From the NCBI RefSeq assembly GCF_022539505.1, contig NC_061508.1, forward strand, positions 59,936,033 to 60,000,032: a DNA stretch of 64,000 bases, written 5' to 3'. The position numbers were made by a program, and so were the translations under genes. The notes below the pieces were generated by a model, which had not been told where the DNA came from, did not search any database, and saw only the letters and a list, made by a program, of their open reading frames with translations. Source of the DNA: Lolium rigidum. Taxonomy: Eukaryota; Streptophyta; Magnoliopsida; Poales; Poaceae. Position 1 is the first letter of the stretch. Each line of letters begins with the position of its first letter. This document shows positions 22,211 through 34,287 of this stretch, in pieces.

Positions 22211-23721
22211 ACATTTTCGCCTGCATTAAAGCTCACATACAAATTATATTTAAAAAACAAGAGAACATTTTGCAAGCAACTTCATTCAGCATTTCCTTTG
22301 CATAGCATAAAGTTTGGTGTCCGGCCGTGGAAGTGGAAGTTGGTTAAATAGTAATATTACAGAGTAGCAGAAAAATTACGACCACAAAAGAGATATCGGT
22401 TACCAGAATTGCCATGAAATATAAATTCAGCTCTTTGGGAAGATTGGAGCTGTAACAGAGCGATGGTAAAAGAAGTGTAAATATCACAAGACAATAAAAC
22501 TGTGTGCTCAATTTAAAATGAATATCCCAACAGGATATAACACCAAAAATATGAAAGATGGCCAAAGTTGATGGAGGCTGTAGCACCAAAGAACTGATCA
22601 TGATTAGATGTCCTTTAACGGAAAAGTTACTGTACAAGTAGCAGAAGATGCTGGATGAAAAGAAGTATCTTAACTTTTTCTCAAAGGTAAGTAGCTTTTT
22701 TGTGTTTTGTTCCTACATTTTTAAAATTAAGGCCATGTAAAGAATGCAGGAGATTTCCCCTTTCAAGATAGAACTGAGCATAGAAAAAATAGTATTTCAA
22801 GGTCTTCTGAATCTATTCAAGTAGTAAGTGCAGAGGTCGGATATCCCCTTTTCAGATAAAAATTCATGTATAGTTAAGTATTGTGCTTTCTGTAACAGAG
22901 AATAGTGGTGACTGGTATCACGTACAATAGGTTCTTCAAGAGTAGAATAAGACATTAGCCAATAAAATAAGAAGAGATGCAACGGCATGCTAACAATAAT
23001 GACTTAGGAAATCAGGATTCAGAAGAACCAGGTTAAGCCATAACTTTGCCTACCTACATTCAATGCAACTATCCCTTTATTTTTCTGATGGAAAGGCGGA
23101 TCATGGGAAAATACACGCAAATCATCCTTATGTTAGCCAATTTGAAACAAGATAGACAACATGAGTGGACAAGTTCAGATATATCCTGATAATGGTTTTT
23201 TTTCTTTCTGGTGGGAAGGTGGAGCTGGAACATAAAAAAAAACATTACAAGACAAAACACGATTAGAACGAGATAGACAACCTGAACTGGATGGAGAAGA
23301 TCAGATTCATATCCTAATCATGGGAGACCCACGGAAGCCCCAACATATTTTAGAGGGAAAACTCAAAAGTGTAGGCCAAGGGGACGAGAAGCATGGACGT
23401 GCACCTACTCAGCAAGCACTGCTGGTTGCTGGGCAAAGCCATGGTGCCCAACAGAAGTGCCACTGAAATCTTTCGCGCTGTCCCTCGCAGTGTCTCCCTC
23501 CATGCTCGACTCTATCCGAACTTTTGCCGGTTCCTCTCAGATTTTAAATCCTTCAAGAGTCCCAGCGTGTGAGACTCTGAACCGGGCGAATTACCTACCA
23601 CGTACCACACGCTCGCCCACACATTGTGCATCGCCACTATGATTCGGCAAAGAATTGTGCTGGTGGAGTGGAGGACAGCATTCTGATGTCCTGGCCGGCC
23701 AATGAACTGAATACTTACCAG
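22211..23721. other. Intergenic DNA with a diverged local duplication
   Basis: Mostly AT-rich without recognised genes. At about 23075-23330 two diverged ~125-bp units follow each other; both contain AGATAGACAAC and a run like GGTGGGAAGG/GATGGAAAGG. From about 23340 the sequence becomes GC-richer and may be 3' UTR of the small gene at 23722-24057. Confidence 0.4.
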
Positions 23722-24057
23722 TTACCATTCTGTCCATTCAGTTGCCGCCGATGCCCCGGTTCCGGCATCGCTTGCGAAGTGCCCTGGCCTGAAATACCCA
23801 CCGCCCGGAGCCGCTGATGGTGGCCGCGCGGCGACGTCGACCAGCAGCCGCACCAGCGCGGCGACATCCCCCCTCGAGACCTAAAAAACGCAGGCGACAG
23901 TAGTGTCAGACCCAGAGCCCAGAGGACTGAACCATGAGTTAGCCACCCATCAACTCACGAGAGGCAATTCACTGATGCGAGGGGCAGGGATCTCCGTATA
24001 GTCGCCGCCGGAGGTGGCCGTGGCCGACGCAGCACGCCGCCACGCCGCACCAGTCAT
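23722..24057 (-). CDS. Possible small two-exon gene, 85 aa, function unknown
   Basis: I do not recognise the protein. On the minus strand an ATG at 24057 opens a 33-codon exon (to 23959) ending at CTC|GTGAGT. An acceptor TTTTTTAG|GTC at 23880 starts a second exon of 52 codons plus stop (23722). Phase is kept. The product begins MTGAAWRRAASATATSGGDY, continues EIPAPRISELPL, and exon 2 opens VSRGDVAALVRLLVDVAARP, then turns Gly/Ala/Pro-rich. The Arg/Ala-rich start could be an organelle-targeting peptide; this is a guess. An in-frame ATG further upstream at 24174 is less likely because it would lie between the promoter motifs. Support comes from good splice sites and upstream TGGGCY motifs. It could also be the remnant of a longer gene that lost later exons. 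Confidence 0.42.
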
Positions 24058-24142
24058 CTCGAAGGCTCTGAAGAGCACCACGCCATGCGACGGAGACTCT
24101 CGGCAGCGGCAGAGAAAAGACCAGTACGGGAAGGCCCGGCCC

Positions 24143-24219
24143 GGCCCAACCCAAGGACCCATGGTCCAGCACACAGGATGGCAATTAGCACCTGCAGTGG
24201 TCGTGCATGGGCCAGCCCA
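24143..24219 (-). promoter_or_regulatory. Cluster of TGGGCY (Site II) promoter motifs
   Basis: TGGGCC or its complement occurs at 24143-24148 and 24208-24213, and TGGGCT on the minus strand at 24214-24219. They lie 85-160 bp upstream of the ATG at 24057. Such motifs are typical of plant promoters for ribosomal, mitochondrial and cell-growth genes. Their presence supports the small gene. Confidence 0.5.
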
Positions 24220-26189
24220 TTCATTGTTCTTTTTTCACGCCTTTTCCTGTTTTATTTCGGTTTTGTTTTGTTTCTTTTTTTTTGTTTCCGTATTTTTTCT
24301 GTCTCTTTTCGTTTTTTCATGTTTTCTTTTTGGCAAAAGCTAGATTATAAAAATGCAAACCATCAACCGCTTTTGGAGTCATCCGGTGCACTTAGGTGAT
24401 CAAATCCTGCGCTTTCAATCATATAGCAAAAATGTTTCACGTGTAGCTATTTTCTCTATGTATGTAACAACGATTTGCAACATATTTTTCTGTAAACAGT
24501 AAAAACAAGCAAATGTATGGGGAAATATTGCAACACTTTAAACATGCTCATGTAGCAAAAAAATACAGTATGTAACAAATCCCTCTTTGCTTCGAGCAAA
24601 ATCAAAAAATCATGTTAACAATCTCCAACAAAAAAAACCAACACATCAAACATGTTTTGCCTAACTCAACAAACATTATGAGAACACGCAAGTAACATTT
24701 GAGCAGTCTCTCGGTACCATATGCGCAGAAATCATTGTTGCAATTTGCTCATACTTACATATAAAAAACTATGTATACATGTAGCAGATCGCAATGCCGT
24801 ATGTAGCATCAACAAAAATCCGCCAAAATGGTGTGCTAGCGACCATGGAGAAACCAACGTGGCCGATTTGAGCTTGCTGACGACCAATCTGCCACACCGG
24901 AGGTCAACAAGAGACAAAGTCAAGTGAATCTCCTGAATCACCTACCGATCTGCTAGGTTGGAGGTAGTCGCAGCCAAATTGGGTCAAAATCCATACAAAT
25001 ACGCTCGTAGATGTCATCCTCATCGAAACAGGTGACATGTGAAGAGCTCGTTATCCATTGAGAAGCATTCAGCTGGCTAGCGGCCGAGGACGAATGAGTC
25101 GGCCGAACCTTGTGGGGAGGAAGAGCAACAGCCGCACAGATGGAGGAGCAGCGGTTGTCGACGAGCAGGCGAAGGAGCAGTAGTGGTGTCAGTGCGGGTG
25201 GAAGAGCAGCGGAGGTGGCTGGCATGTGCAGAGAGCGACAGTCACCGCGCGACTAAACACCTCGAGCGGCCGCAACTAATAGAGAGAGATGTGAAAGAGA
25301 TATGCTCGTTAGAGAGACATGTGAGCAAACCGACTAATCCAAGTTAGAATTTTCTTTCTTTTCCCGTATTTAATTGCTTTTATTTTTACTCGGTAAAATT
25401 TATTTTAAAAATCATGAACATTATTTAATTGGGACCTTTTCTATCCAATTAAAAAATTGAATCCTTGTTTAAATTATGTACACTTTTATAAAAGTGAACA
25501 TTTTCATATTTGAACAGTTTTATTATATGAATATTTTTATCGAGTGAACAAATTTTCAAATTTGAACCAATTTTATCGAGTGAACAATTTTTAGAATTGT
25601 GGGCATTTTTTTTTTGAACTCGTCAACATATTTTCTTCAAAGCATAAACCCCTTTTCCCATAAAGTGACAAGGGAATTAGTTTTTCAAGACAAGATTTTT
25701 TCATTAGATAAACCTTTATTTAACATTGATGAAGACTTTTTAAATACAGGATGAACCACTTTTTCTTATATGTGAACATTTTCCATGTTTTTAATTGATA
25801 CTTTGTACTATAAAAAATTTAGCTAATAAATTTACTAGAAATTTGGAAAAAAAAATCAGGAAACATATATGGGATGCCTTCCCCTGCGGTTTTTCTTAAA
25901 ACATTCATGCACCAGTTTCTTTTCTAGTAGAAGCACATTCCCAGGCAAGCATGTCGGAGTAATCATTGTGTATGTTGCCTGAAGTCCACCTATATGGGTA
26001 TTGCGGATGGAAGCAAGTTACACCAGCGAGTCAAGGGTCGAACTCGCTGCAATCAATACAGAGTGTGATGGGTGAATGGGTTGACCTCGTTGGGACTTCA
26101 AGTGCAGAGTGTTGTGTCAGCGGAGTATTTTCTCCACAAGGGTGGCGCGAGGGTTTATATCGAACTCTCGGAGAAATGGAAAAATAGTA
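24220..26189. other. Intergenic DNA, AT-rich, possible decayed DNA transposon
   Basis: A T-rich run (24229-24345) is followed by sequence full of phrases like TGTAGCAAAAA and GTTGCAAT. At 25380-25640 there are loose repeats of GTGAACAAATTTT-like words (TCGAGTGAACAA twice). These styles are common in decayed Triticeae DNA transposons, but no terminal repeats were found. The minus ORF 24953-25225 (90 aa) has no recognised motif. Confidence 0.35.
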
Positions 26190-28110
26190 TTTTCTTCTCT
26201 CTTCTTCTAGCAATCCTGCAAATAAAATAAAAACCTTGTGTCTCCAACTTCACCGTGGGGTTGTCAAGCACTAGGTTTCGTGTAAGTAAGTAAAACACAA
26301 CTCAAAATAAAGCGAATAAAACTAGAAAAAATAAAATAACTAAGTAAAAAATGTAAAGGGGTTGATTGTTTTTGGTGTTTTGGATGCAAATAAGAAAAGT
26401 AAATATTTTTGTTTTTTTGGATTAAAATAGTGTTGCAAGTAAAAAACAAGATAAAAACAATATAAATGTGCTTCTTATATAAAAAGTGGACCGAGGTTGA
26501 TGGGTTCACTTGACTATTCTCTGTTTTAAGTTGTAGCGGACAAATAGTAATCTTCAATGAGGATGCAGAACAATAACATGAGTAAGATATGCATTTATAT
26601 GGGCATCACATCCTAACATAGAGATGATGCAACACATCTCTCTTATACTCCACAAGAAAGGGAAAACTCCATGTAGTCTTGTATTAAAAATCAACAGAGT
26701 ATAGCCATAAGTACTTTGACATGATGTTTGAATATCAAATATGCTACCTTGACCAAACAAGATCATCACTTTTGTCACGTGACGAACATAGAACATGTAT
26801 TCACTTTATCTCTAGTGAGGTAGAAAAAGAAATGACAATGCCATAATAGATCATGAATTTGTTTTCACTATTCAATCACTAAAACCATGTTACTCCATCT
26901 AATACACACATCACTCCACACACGCTCTTGCATAGATGTTGGATCAGAATAAATACTTAAAAATGAGGTACATAATATGCATCTATCAATACATCTTACA
27001 CATGATACGCTCAGATCTCATAGCACAATATTATAGAATAAGGATCCACCACATAAGTATTACAAATATGGCCATAATCATGTGAGGAATCTCATATGGA
27101 ACTAAGAATTATGAAGAACGTGAGAGAATTAGATCAAGTTACTGCCACAAACCCGTAGTCCAGAGGTGGACTACTTTCCCTTGATCATGGTGATGATGAT
27201 GAAGACGTTGGAGAAGGTGGAGATCCCTCCAGCGGAGTTTCCCCCTCCAATCTTCTCTGTTGTAGCCTCCATTTTCATGTTTCTGTCTTTCTGCAGCTCT
27301 CTCCTTTATAGAACTCTTCGGGGCCATATATATATAGTGATTTTTAGATCACAATACGTCAGTGGGAAAAAAGATCACGCGATTTGGACGATCAACGGCC
27401 GAAAGAGGTCAGATGGCGCGCCTGACATGTTTCGGCGCGCCACCTGGGCTCTTTTGGGCCTCGGGCCCTTCCAGGTGAGGTTCCAGTGCCCAGGGTGCTT
27501 CTCCCAATGAAAATATGATGCTCCAAAAATCTCAGGTCAATTTGACTCCGTATAGGTCTGTGAAAGTGAAAAATACACAAAACAGGGGTTTCCTATTTTG
27601 CAGAGTTATAAACCAAATAAAGGGGATCATTGGTAAATCCCCATAAGTCAATGTAAAAGATGGTATTATCATCATATGTGTTGCAAATATGTGGGAATTC
27701 AATATGATAAAGGACAAAGTTCATGTATGCATTTTACATGCATCACATGAGTGGGAGAGTTTCATAAAAAGATGATCACATAAAGCCATCTGATATTTCA
27801 TCCCGAATAACCACTGCAATGATTGTAAGAAAGTCACTCTGATCCATCACAATTAAGGGTTTCTCCATGGATATTGATATGAGTTTGTGAATATCTCCTT
27901 ACCCCCCCCCCCCCCTTGACCATAAGAATATCACGCCGTCACATTCTATCACGTAGCATCGTACATACTACCACATGTCTAAACGTAATTCCCTCTCTAG
28001 TCCTGAAGGCAAATATTACATGGTAAAATTCATCTAATATCTAGAGATAAAACCAACACATAATCATGAATCAAAGTTATAAATAATCTTTGTTTCATAT
28101 CATAATATTG
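26190..28110 (-). mobile_element. Diverged Gypsy LTR-like segment, minus strand
   Basis: The segment is laid out like a distant relative of the minus-strand LTR at 28694-30295. It has CACCGTGGGGTTGTCAAGCA (26251-26270), matching the GTGAGGTTGTCAATCTCACC region there. It has CCCGTAGTCCAGAGGTGGAC near 27152, matching CCATAGTCCAGGGGTGAACT near 29718. It also has a GC-rich block with GGCGCGCC (27417-27445). The exact ends were not found. A run of 14 C lies at 27902-27915. Confidence 0.5.
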
Positions 28111-28113
28111 CTA

Positions 28114-28693
28114 GGGTTTGATACATTGCAAACGTATCTATATTTTTTGATGCTCCATGCTTGTTTTACACTAATATCTATATATTTTGTTTCCACTTCG
28201 TGGAATTTTTATGCATTTTCTAGAACTAACCTATTAACAAGATGCCATAGTGTCAGTTCCTGTTTTCTGCTGTTTTTGTATTTCAGAAAAGTTGTACAGG
28301 AAATATTCTCAGATTTGGACGAAACAAAAGCTAAACCAAATATTTTCCCGACACGAAGAAGGAGTCCAAAGCAGAGACGGGGGAGGGCGCCGAGGTGGTC
28401 ACACCATGCCATGGCGCGGGCCCACCTCTGGTCGCGCCTGGCTATGGTGTGGGCCCCTCAGGCGCCCACCGACCTCGCCCTTCGTCCTATATATTGCCTT
28501 CCGACGCGAAAACCCTAAATGAATCAACCTCCATCCACGAAAAGTTATGTAGCTCCGCCGCCATCGAAGACAAGTTTCGGGGACAGAAATCTTTGTTCCG
28601 GTACCCTGCCGGGACTGGGAATTCCCCCGAAGCCATCTCCATCGACTCCACCACCATCTTCATCGCTATTTGCTGACTCCCATGATGAGGGAG
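28114..28693 (+). mobile_element. 5' part of an Athila-type LTR, plus strand, cut by a nested insertion
   Basis: It starts TGATACATTGCAAACGTATC and follows the U3 pattern of the family (CTAACCTATTAACAAGATGC; a GC-rich block near 28380-28470; TATATATTGCCTTCC near 28489). It stops at GGGAG (28689-28693), exactly where the element at 28694 begins, so the rest was displaced by that insertion. ORFs inside it are LTR sequence, not genes. Confidence 0.65.
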
Positions 28694-30295
28694 TGATGCG
28701 TGTAGTTAACACACGTCCGTTGGGAACCCCAAGAGGAAGGTGTGATGCGTACAGTAGCAAGTTTTCCCTCAGTAAGAAACCAAGGTTTATCGAACCAGTA
28801 GGAGTCAAGGATCACGTGAAGGTCGTTGGTGACGGAGTGTAGTGCGGCGCAACACCAAGGATTCCGGCGCCAACATGGAACCTGCACAACACAATCAAAG
28901 TACTTTGCCCCAACGTAACAGTGAGGTTGTCAATCTCACCGGCTTGCTGAAAACAAAGGATTAATTGTATAGTGTGGAAGATGATGTTTGTTTGCGAAGA
29001 ACAAGTAAAGAACAATTGCGATAGATTGTATTTCAGATGTAAAGAATGGACCGGGGTCCACAGTTCACTAGTGGTGTCTCTCCCATAAGATAAATAGCAT
29101 GTTGGGTGAACAAATTACAGTTGGGCAATTGACAAATAAAGAAGGCATAACAATGCACATACATGTATCATGATGAGTACTATGAGATTTAATCAGGGCA
29201 TTACGACAAAGTACATAGACCGCTATCCAGCATGCATCTATGCCTAAATAGTCCACTTTCGAGGTTATCATCCGAACCCCTTCCGGTATTAAGTTGCAAA
29301 CAACGGACAATTGCATTAAGTATGGTGCGTAATGTAATCAACACAAATATCCTTAGACAAAGCATCGATGTTTTATCCCTAGTGGCAACAAGACATCCAC
29401 AACCTTAGAACTTTCCGTCACTCGTCCCGGATTCAATGGAGGCATGAACCCACTATCGAGCATAAATACTCCCTCTTGGAGTTACAAGTATCAACTTGGC
29501 CGGAGCCTCTACTAGCAACGGAGAGCATGCAAGAACATAAACAACATATATGATAGATTGATAATCAACTTGACATAGTATTCAATATTCATCGGATCCC
29601 AACAAACACAACATGCAGCATTACAAATAGATGATCTTGATCATGATAGGCAGCTCACAAGATCTAACATGATAGCACAATGAGGAGAAGACAACCATCT
29701 AGCTACTGCTATGGACCCATAGTCCAGGGGTGAACTACTCACACATCGATCCGGAGGCGATCATGGCGATGAAGAGCCCCGCGGGAGATGATTCCCCCCT
29801 CCGGCGAGGGTGCCGGAGGCGATCTCCTAAATCCCCCGAGATGGGATTGGCGGCGGCTGCGTCTCTGGAAGGTTTTCCGTATCGTGGCTCTCGGTGCTGG
29901 GGGTTTCGCGACGAAGGCTTTAAGTAGGCGGAAGGGCGGAGTCGGAGGAGTCACGGGGGCCCCACACGCTAGGGCCGCGCGGGCCCCCTTAGGCCGCGCC
30001 GCCCTAGTGTGGCGGCGCCCCGTGGCCCCACTTCGTTTCTCCCTCGGTCTTCCGGAAGCTTCGTGGAAAAATAAGCCCCCGGGCGTTAATTTCGTCCAAT
30101 TCCGAGAATATTTCCTTTGTAGGATTTTTGAAACCAAAAACAGCAGAAAACAGACAATCGGCTCTTCGGCATCTCGTCAATAGGTTAGTGCCGGAAAATG
30201 CATAATAATGACATATAATGTGTATAAAACATGTGAGTATCATCATAAAAGTAGCATGGAACATAAGAAATTATAGATACGTTTGAGATGTATCA
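28694..30295 (-). mobile_element. 3' LTR (1602 bp) of a minus-strand Athila-type element
   Basis: In window orientation it runs from TGATGCGTGTAG to GAGATGTATCA. On the minus strand it starts TGATACATCTC and ends CACGCATCA. It pairs with the partial LTR at 33900-34287 and with the 1600-bp solo LTR at 52786-54385. The polypurine tract (AAGCTTGGGGATGCT, minus strand) lies next to it at 30296-30310. The GC-rich block at 29930-30030 is part of U3. Confidence 0.85.
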
Positions 30296-32904
30296 AGCAT
30301 CCCCAAGCTTAGTTCGTACTCGCCCTCGAGTAGGTAAACGATAACAAGGATAATTTCTGAAGTGACATGCTATCATAATCTAGATCAATACTATTGTAAA
30401 GCACATGAGATGAATGCAGCGATTCGAAGCAATGATGAAGACAATGAGTAAACAACTGAATCATATAGCAAAGACTTTTCATGAATAATACTTTCAAGAC
30501 AAGCATCAATAAGACTTGCATAACAGTTAACTCATAAGCAATAAGTTCTTAGTAGAAAGCTTTGAAACAACACAAAGGAAGATATAAGTTTCAGCGGTTG
30601 CTTTCAACTTCAACATGTTTATCTCATGGATAATTGTCAACACAAAGTAATATAACAAGTGCAATGGGTAAACATGTAAGAATCGATGCACACAGTTTAC
30701 ACAAGTGTTTGCTTCTAAGATAGAAAGAAGTAGGTAAACTGACTCAACATAAAGTAGAAGAATGGCCCTTCGTAGAGGGAAGCATGGACTATTTTTGTGA
30801 TAGAGCTTTTCATTTTGAAAACATAGAAACAATTTTGTCAACGGTAGTAATAAATCATATGTGTTATGTATAAGATATCCTATAAGTTGCAAGCCTCATG
30901 CATAGAATACTAATAGTGCCCGCACCTTGTCCTAATTAGCTTGGATTAACACGGATTATCATTGCATAACATATGTTTCAACCAAGTGTCACAAAGGGGT
31001 ACCTCTATGCCGCCTGTACAGAGGTCTAAGGAGAAGGTTCGCATTGGATTTCTCGCTTTTGATTATTCTCAACTTAGACATCCATACCGGAACAACATAG
31101 ACAACAGATAATGGACTCCTCTTTTAATGCATAAGCATTCAACAATAGTTAATATTCTCATAAGAGATTGAGGATTTGTGTCCAAACTGAAACTTCCACC
31201 ATGATTCATGGCTTTAGTTAGCGGCCCAATGTTCTTCTCTAACAATATGCATACTCAAACCGTTTGATCATGAAAATCGCCCTTACTTCAGACAAGAAGA
31301 ACATGCATAGCAACTCACATGATATTCAACAAAGGTAAAAGTTGATGGCGTCCCCAGAAACATGGTTACCGCTCAACAAACAACTTATTAAGAAATAAGA
31401 TACATAAGTACATATTCTTCACCACAATAGTTTTTAAGGCTATTTTCCCATGAGCTATATATTGTAAAGGCAAAGAATAGAATTTTAAAGGTAGCACTCA
31501 AGTAATGTACTTTGGAATGGCGGAGAAATACCATGCGGTAGGTAGGTATGGTGGACACAAATGGCATAGTTTTTGGCTCAAGGATTTGGATGCACGAGAA
31601 GAATCCCTCTCAATACAAGGCTAGGCTAGCAAGGCTGTTTGAAGCAAACTCAAGTATAAAATGGTACAGCAAGACTCACATATGAACATATTGTAAGCAT
31701 TATAAGACTTTACATCGTCTCCTTGTTGTTCAAACACCTCAACCAGAAAATATCTAGACTTAGAGAGACCAATCATGCAAACCAAATTTTAACAAGCTCT
31801 ATGTAGTTCTTCATTAATGGGTGCAAAGTACATGATGCAAGAGCTTAAACATGATCTATATGAGCACAACAATTGCCAAGTATCAAATTATTCAAGACAT
31901 TATACCAATTACCACATGCAGCATTTTCCGTTTCCAACCATATATCAATGAACGAAGTAGTTCAACCTTCGCAATGAACATTAAGAATAAAGCTAAGAAC
32001 ACATGTGTTCATATGCAACAGCGGAGCGTGTCTCTCTCCCAAACAAAGAATGCTAGGATCCGATTTTATTCAAACAAAAACAAAAACAAAAGCAAACAGA
32101 CGCTCCAAGTAAAGCACATAAGATGTGACTGAAATAAAAATATAGTTTCACTAGAGGTGACCCGATAAGTTGTCGATGAAGAAGGGGATGCCTTGGGCAT
32201 CCCCAAGCTTAGATGCTTGAGTCTTCTTGAAATATGCAGGGATGAACCACGGGGGCATCCCCAAGCTTAGACTTTTCACTCTTCTTGATCATATTGTATC
32301 ATCCTCCTCTCTTGACCCTTGAAAACTTCCTCCACACCAAACTCGAAACAAACTCATTAGAGGGTTAGTGCATAATTGAAAATTCATATATTCAAAGGTG
32401 ACATAAACATTCTTAACACTTCTGTACATTGCACAAAGCTATTGAAAGTTAATGGAACAAAGAAATCCATCAAACATAGCAAAACAGGCAATGCGAAATA
32501 AAAGGCAGAATCTGTCAAAACAGAACAGTCCGTAAAGACGAATTTTTCTGGGGCACTTAACTTGCTCAGATGAAAATGCTCAAATTGAATGAAAGTTGCG
32601 TACATATCTGAGGATCACGCACGTAAATTGGCAGATTTTTCTGAGTTTCGTACAGAGAACCCTGCCCAAATTCGTGCCAGCAAGAAATCTGTTTCTGCGC
32701 AGTAATCCAAATCTAGTATTGGCTTTACTATCAAAGACTTTACTTGGCACAACAATGCAATAAAATAAAGATAAGGAGAGGTTGCTACAGTAGTAACAAC
32801 TTCCAAGACTCAAATATAAAACAAAAGTGCAGAAGTAAAATAATGGGTTGTCTCCCATAAGCGCTTTTCTTTAACGCCTTTCAGCTAAGCGCAGAAAGTG
32901 TGAA
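30296..32904 (-). other. Non-coding internal region of the 28.7-34.3 kb element
   Basis: About 2.6 kb between the polypurine tract and the gag-like ORF hold no pol domain. GCATCCCCAAGCTTAG recurs at 30297, 32199 and 32257, so copies of the polypurine tract lie inside the element. The 31500-31650 block resembles 36890-37070 of the neighbouring element (GTGGACACA, CAAAGGATTTGGATGCACGA), which shows relatedness of the two internal regions. Confidence 0.6.
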
Positions 32905-33633
32905 TCAAGTATTATCAAGAGATGAAGCATCAACATCATAATTTTCCTTACAAACACAACTTGTTGCAGAGGGTACCTTAGATGCTCCATTATCTAAATT
33001 TCCCATAGTGGTACTAAGGGTTTTATCAGCTTTAGGCTTATAATAATTCTTTGGCTTAGGCACCTTAGAGACATACATGAATTTTTGCTCCTTGCCCACA
33101 TAAGTTTTCTCCTTAAATTTAAGAGAAGAAAAAGTCGAACCCAATGTTCCCATAGCTTCTTCAAGTTTACCAATCCTATGGGTTTGATTATCATGGATAG
33201 CACAAGTTTCTAAAATAGCAATTCTTTCATTAATTCCTCCTAGGGATTTATCAAGTTTATCAGTATTATCAAGTAATATTCCCAGTTTAGTATCAACACT
33301 TGGAAGATTTTTCTCTATGGCTTCCAACTTTTTCATGACATCCTCAAGAGAGATTTCAATTTTAGTTTCATTAATAGGTGGTATTCCAACTAGGCTCTCA
33401 ATGATGCAACTAGCTTCTAAAGCAAAAGTACCTAGGGAATTACCCCCCGAAAGAGTATCAAGAACATACCTATTCCAGCTAGATATACCAACATAAAAGT
33501 TCCTAAGTAGGATAATAGTGGAGTGTTTCTTAGTGCACCTATGATGAGCATCACTAATTCTATACCAAGCATCTTTAAAGCTTTCTCCACCTTGTTGCTT
33601 AAACGAACGAACTTCAACTTCAGGATTACTCAT
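32905..33633 (-). CDS. Gag-like ORF of a non-autonomous Athila-type element (242 aa)
   Basis: On the minus strand an ATG at 33633 begins MSNPEVEVRSFKQQGGESFK, followed by DAWYRISDAHHRCTKK, the second half of a plant Gypsy capsid (Retrotrans_gag) fold. It continues FYVGISSWNRYVLDTLSGGN and a long coiled-coil-like stretch (LEDVMKKLEAIEKNLPSVDT; GILLDNTDKLDKSLGGINER), and ends without a zinc knuckle. The full-length family gag would be longer at both ends; protease, RT and integrase are absent. The ORF is uninterrupted, so this trimmed gag may be what the element encodes. Its PBS and 5' LTR lie just upstream (33871-34287). Confidence 0.65.
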   Translation of the reverse strand: MSNPEVEVRSFKQQGGESFKDAWYRISDAHHRCTKKHSTIILLRNFYVGISSWNRYVLDTLSGGNSLGTFALEASCIIESLVGIPPINETKIEISLEDVMKKLEAIEKNLPSVDTKLGILLDNTDKLDKSLGGINERIAILETCAIHDNQTHRIGKLEEAMGTLGSTFSSLKFKEKTYVGKEQKFMYVSKVPKPKNYYKPKADKTLSTTMGNLDNGASKVPSATSCVCKENYDVDASSLDNT

Positions 33634-33870
33634 TTTTAGCAGTAGTAAATAAAGCAAATTATATAAAATAAATGCAAGTAACTAATTTTTTGTGTTTTTA
33701 ATATGGAGAACGCAAACAAGATAGTAAATAAAGTAAAGCTAGCAACTAATTTTTTTTTGTGTTTTTGATATAAAGAGCAAACAAAGCAGTAAATAAAGTA
33801 AAGTAAAGCAAGACAAAAACAAAGTAAAGAGATTGGATGTGGGAGACTCCCCTTGCAGCGTGTCTTGATC

Positions 33871-33888
33871 TCCCCGGCAACGGCGCCG
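33871..33888 (-). other. Primer-binding site (tRNA-Asp type)
   Basis: TCCCCGGCAACGGCGCCG on + matches the 3' end of plant tRNA-Asp at 17 of 18 positions, so the minus strand carries its complement 11 bases after the LTR end. tRNA-Asp priming is usual for Athila-like elements. Confidence 0.8.
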
Positions 33889-33899
33889 GAAAAAGTGCT

Positions 33900-34287
33900 T
33901 GATGCGTGCAGTTAACACACGTCCGTTGGGAACCCCAAGAGGAAGGTGTGATGCGTACGGTAGCAAGTTTTCTCTCGCAAGAAACCAAGGTTTATCGAAC
34001 CGAGTAGGAGTCAAGGATCACGTGAAGGTCGTTGGTGACGGAGTGTAGTGCGGCGCAACACCAGGGATTCCGGTGCCAACGTGGAACCTGCACAACACAA
34101 TCAAAGTACTTTGCCCCAACGTAACAGTGAGGTTGTCAATCTCACCGGCTTGCTGAAAACAAAGGATTAATTGTATAGTGTGGAAGATGATGTTTGTTTG
34201 CGAAGAACAGTAAAGAACAATTGCAGTAGATTGTATTTCAGATGTAAAGAATGGACCGGGGTCCACAATTCACTAGTGGTGTCTCTC
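33900..34287 (-). mobile_element. 5' LTR (partial) of the 28.7-34.3 kb element
   Basis: It repeats 28694-29085 with about a dozen differences. It is interrupted at 34287 (GTCTCTC|TGATGACCC) by the next element, whose LTR starts at 34288. The remaining ~1.2 kb of this LTR is not elsewhere in the window. Confidence 0.85.

Noticed and set aside
24953..25225. 90-aa minus-strand ORF with a Leu-rich start
   Set aside because: No motif, no promoter and no splice context; it lies in DNA that looks like a decayed transposon.
29739..30264. 130-codon ORFs on both strands with Arg/Pro-rich products
   Set aside because: They are the GC-rich U3 block of an LTR; the same block occurs in the other LTR copies with different frames.
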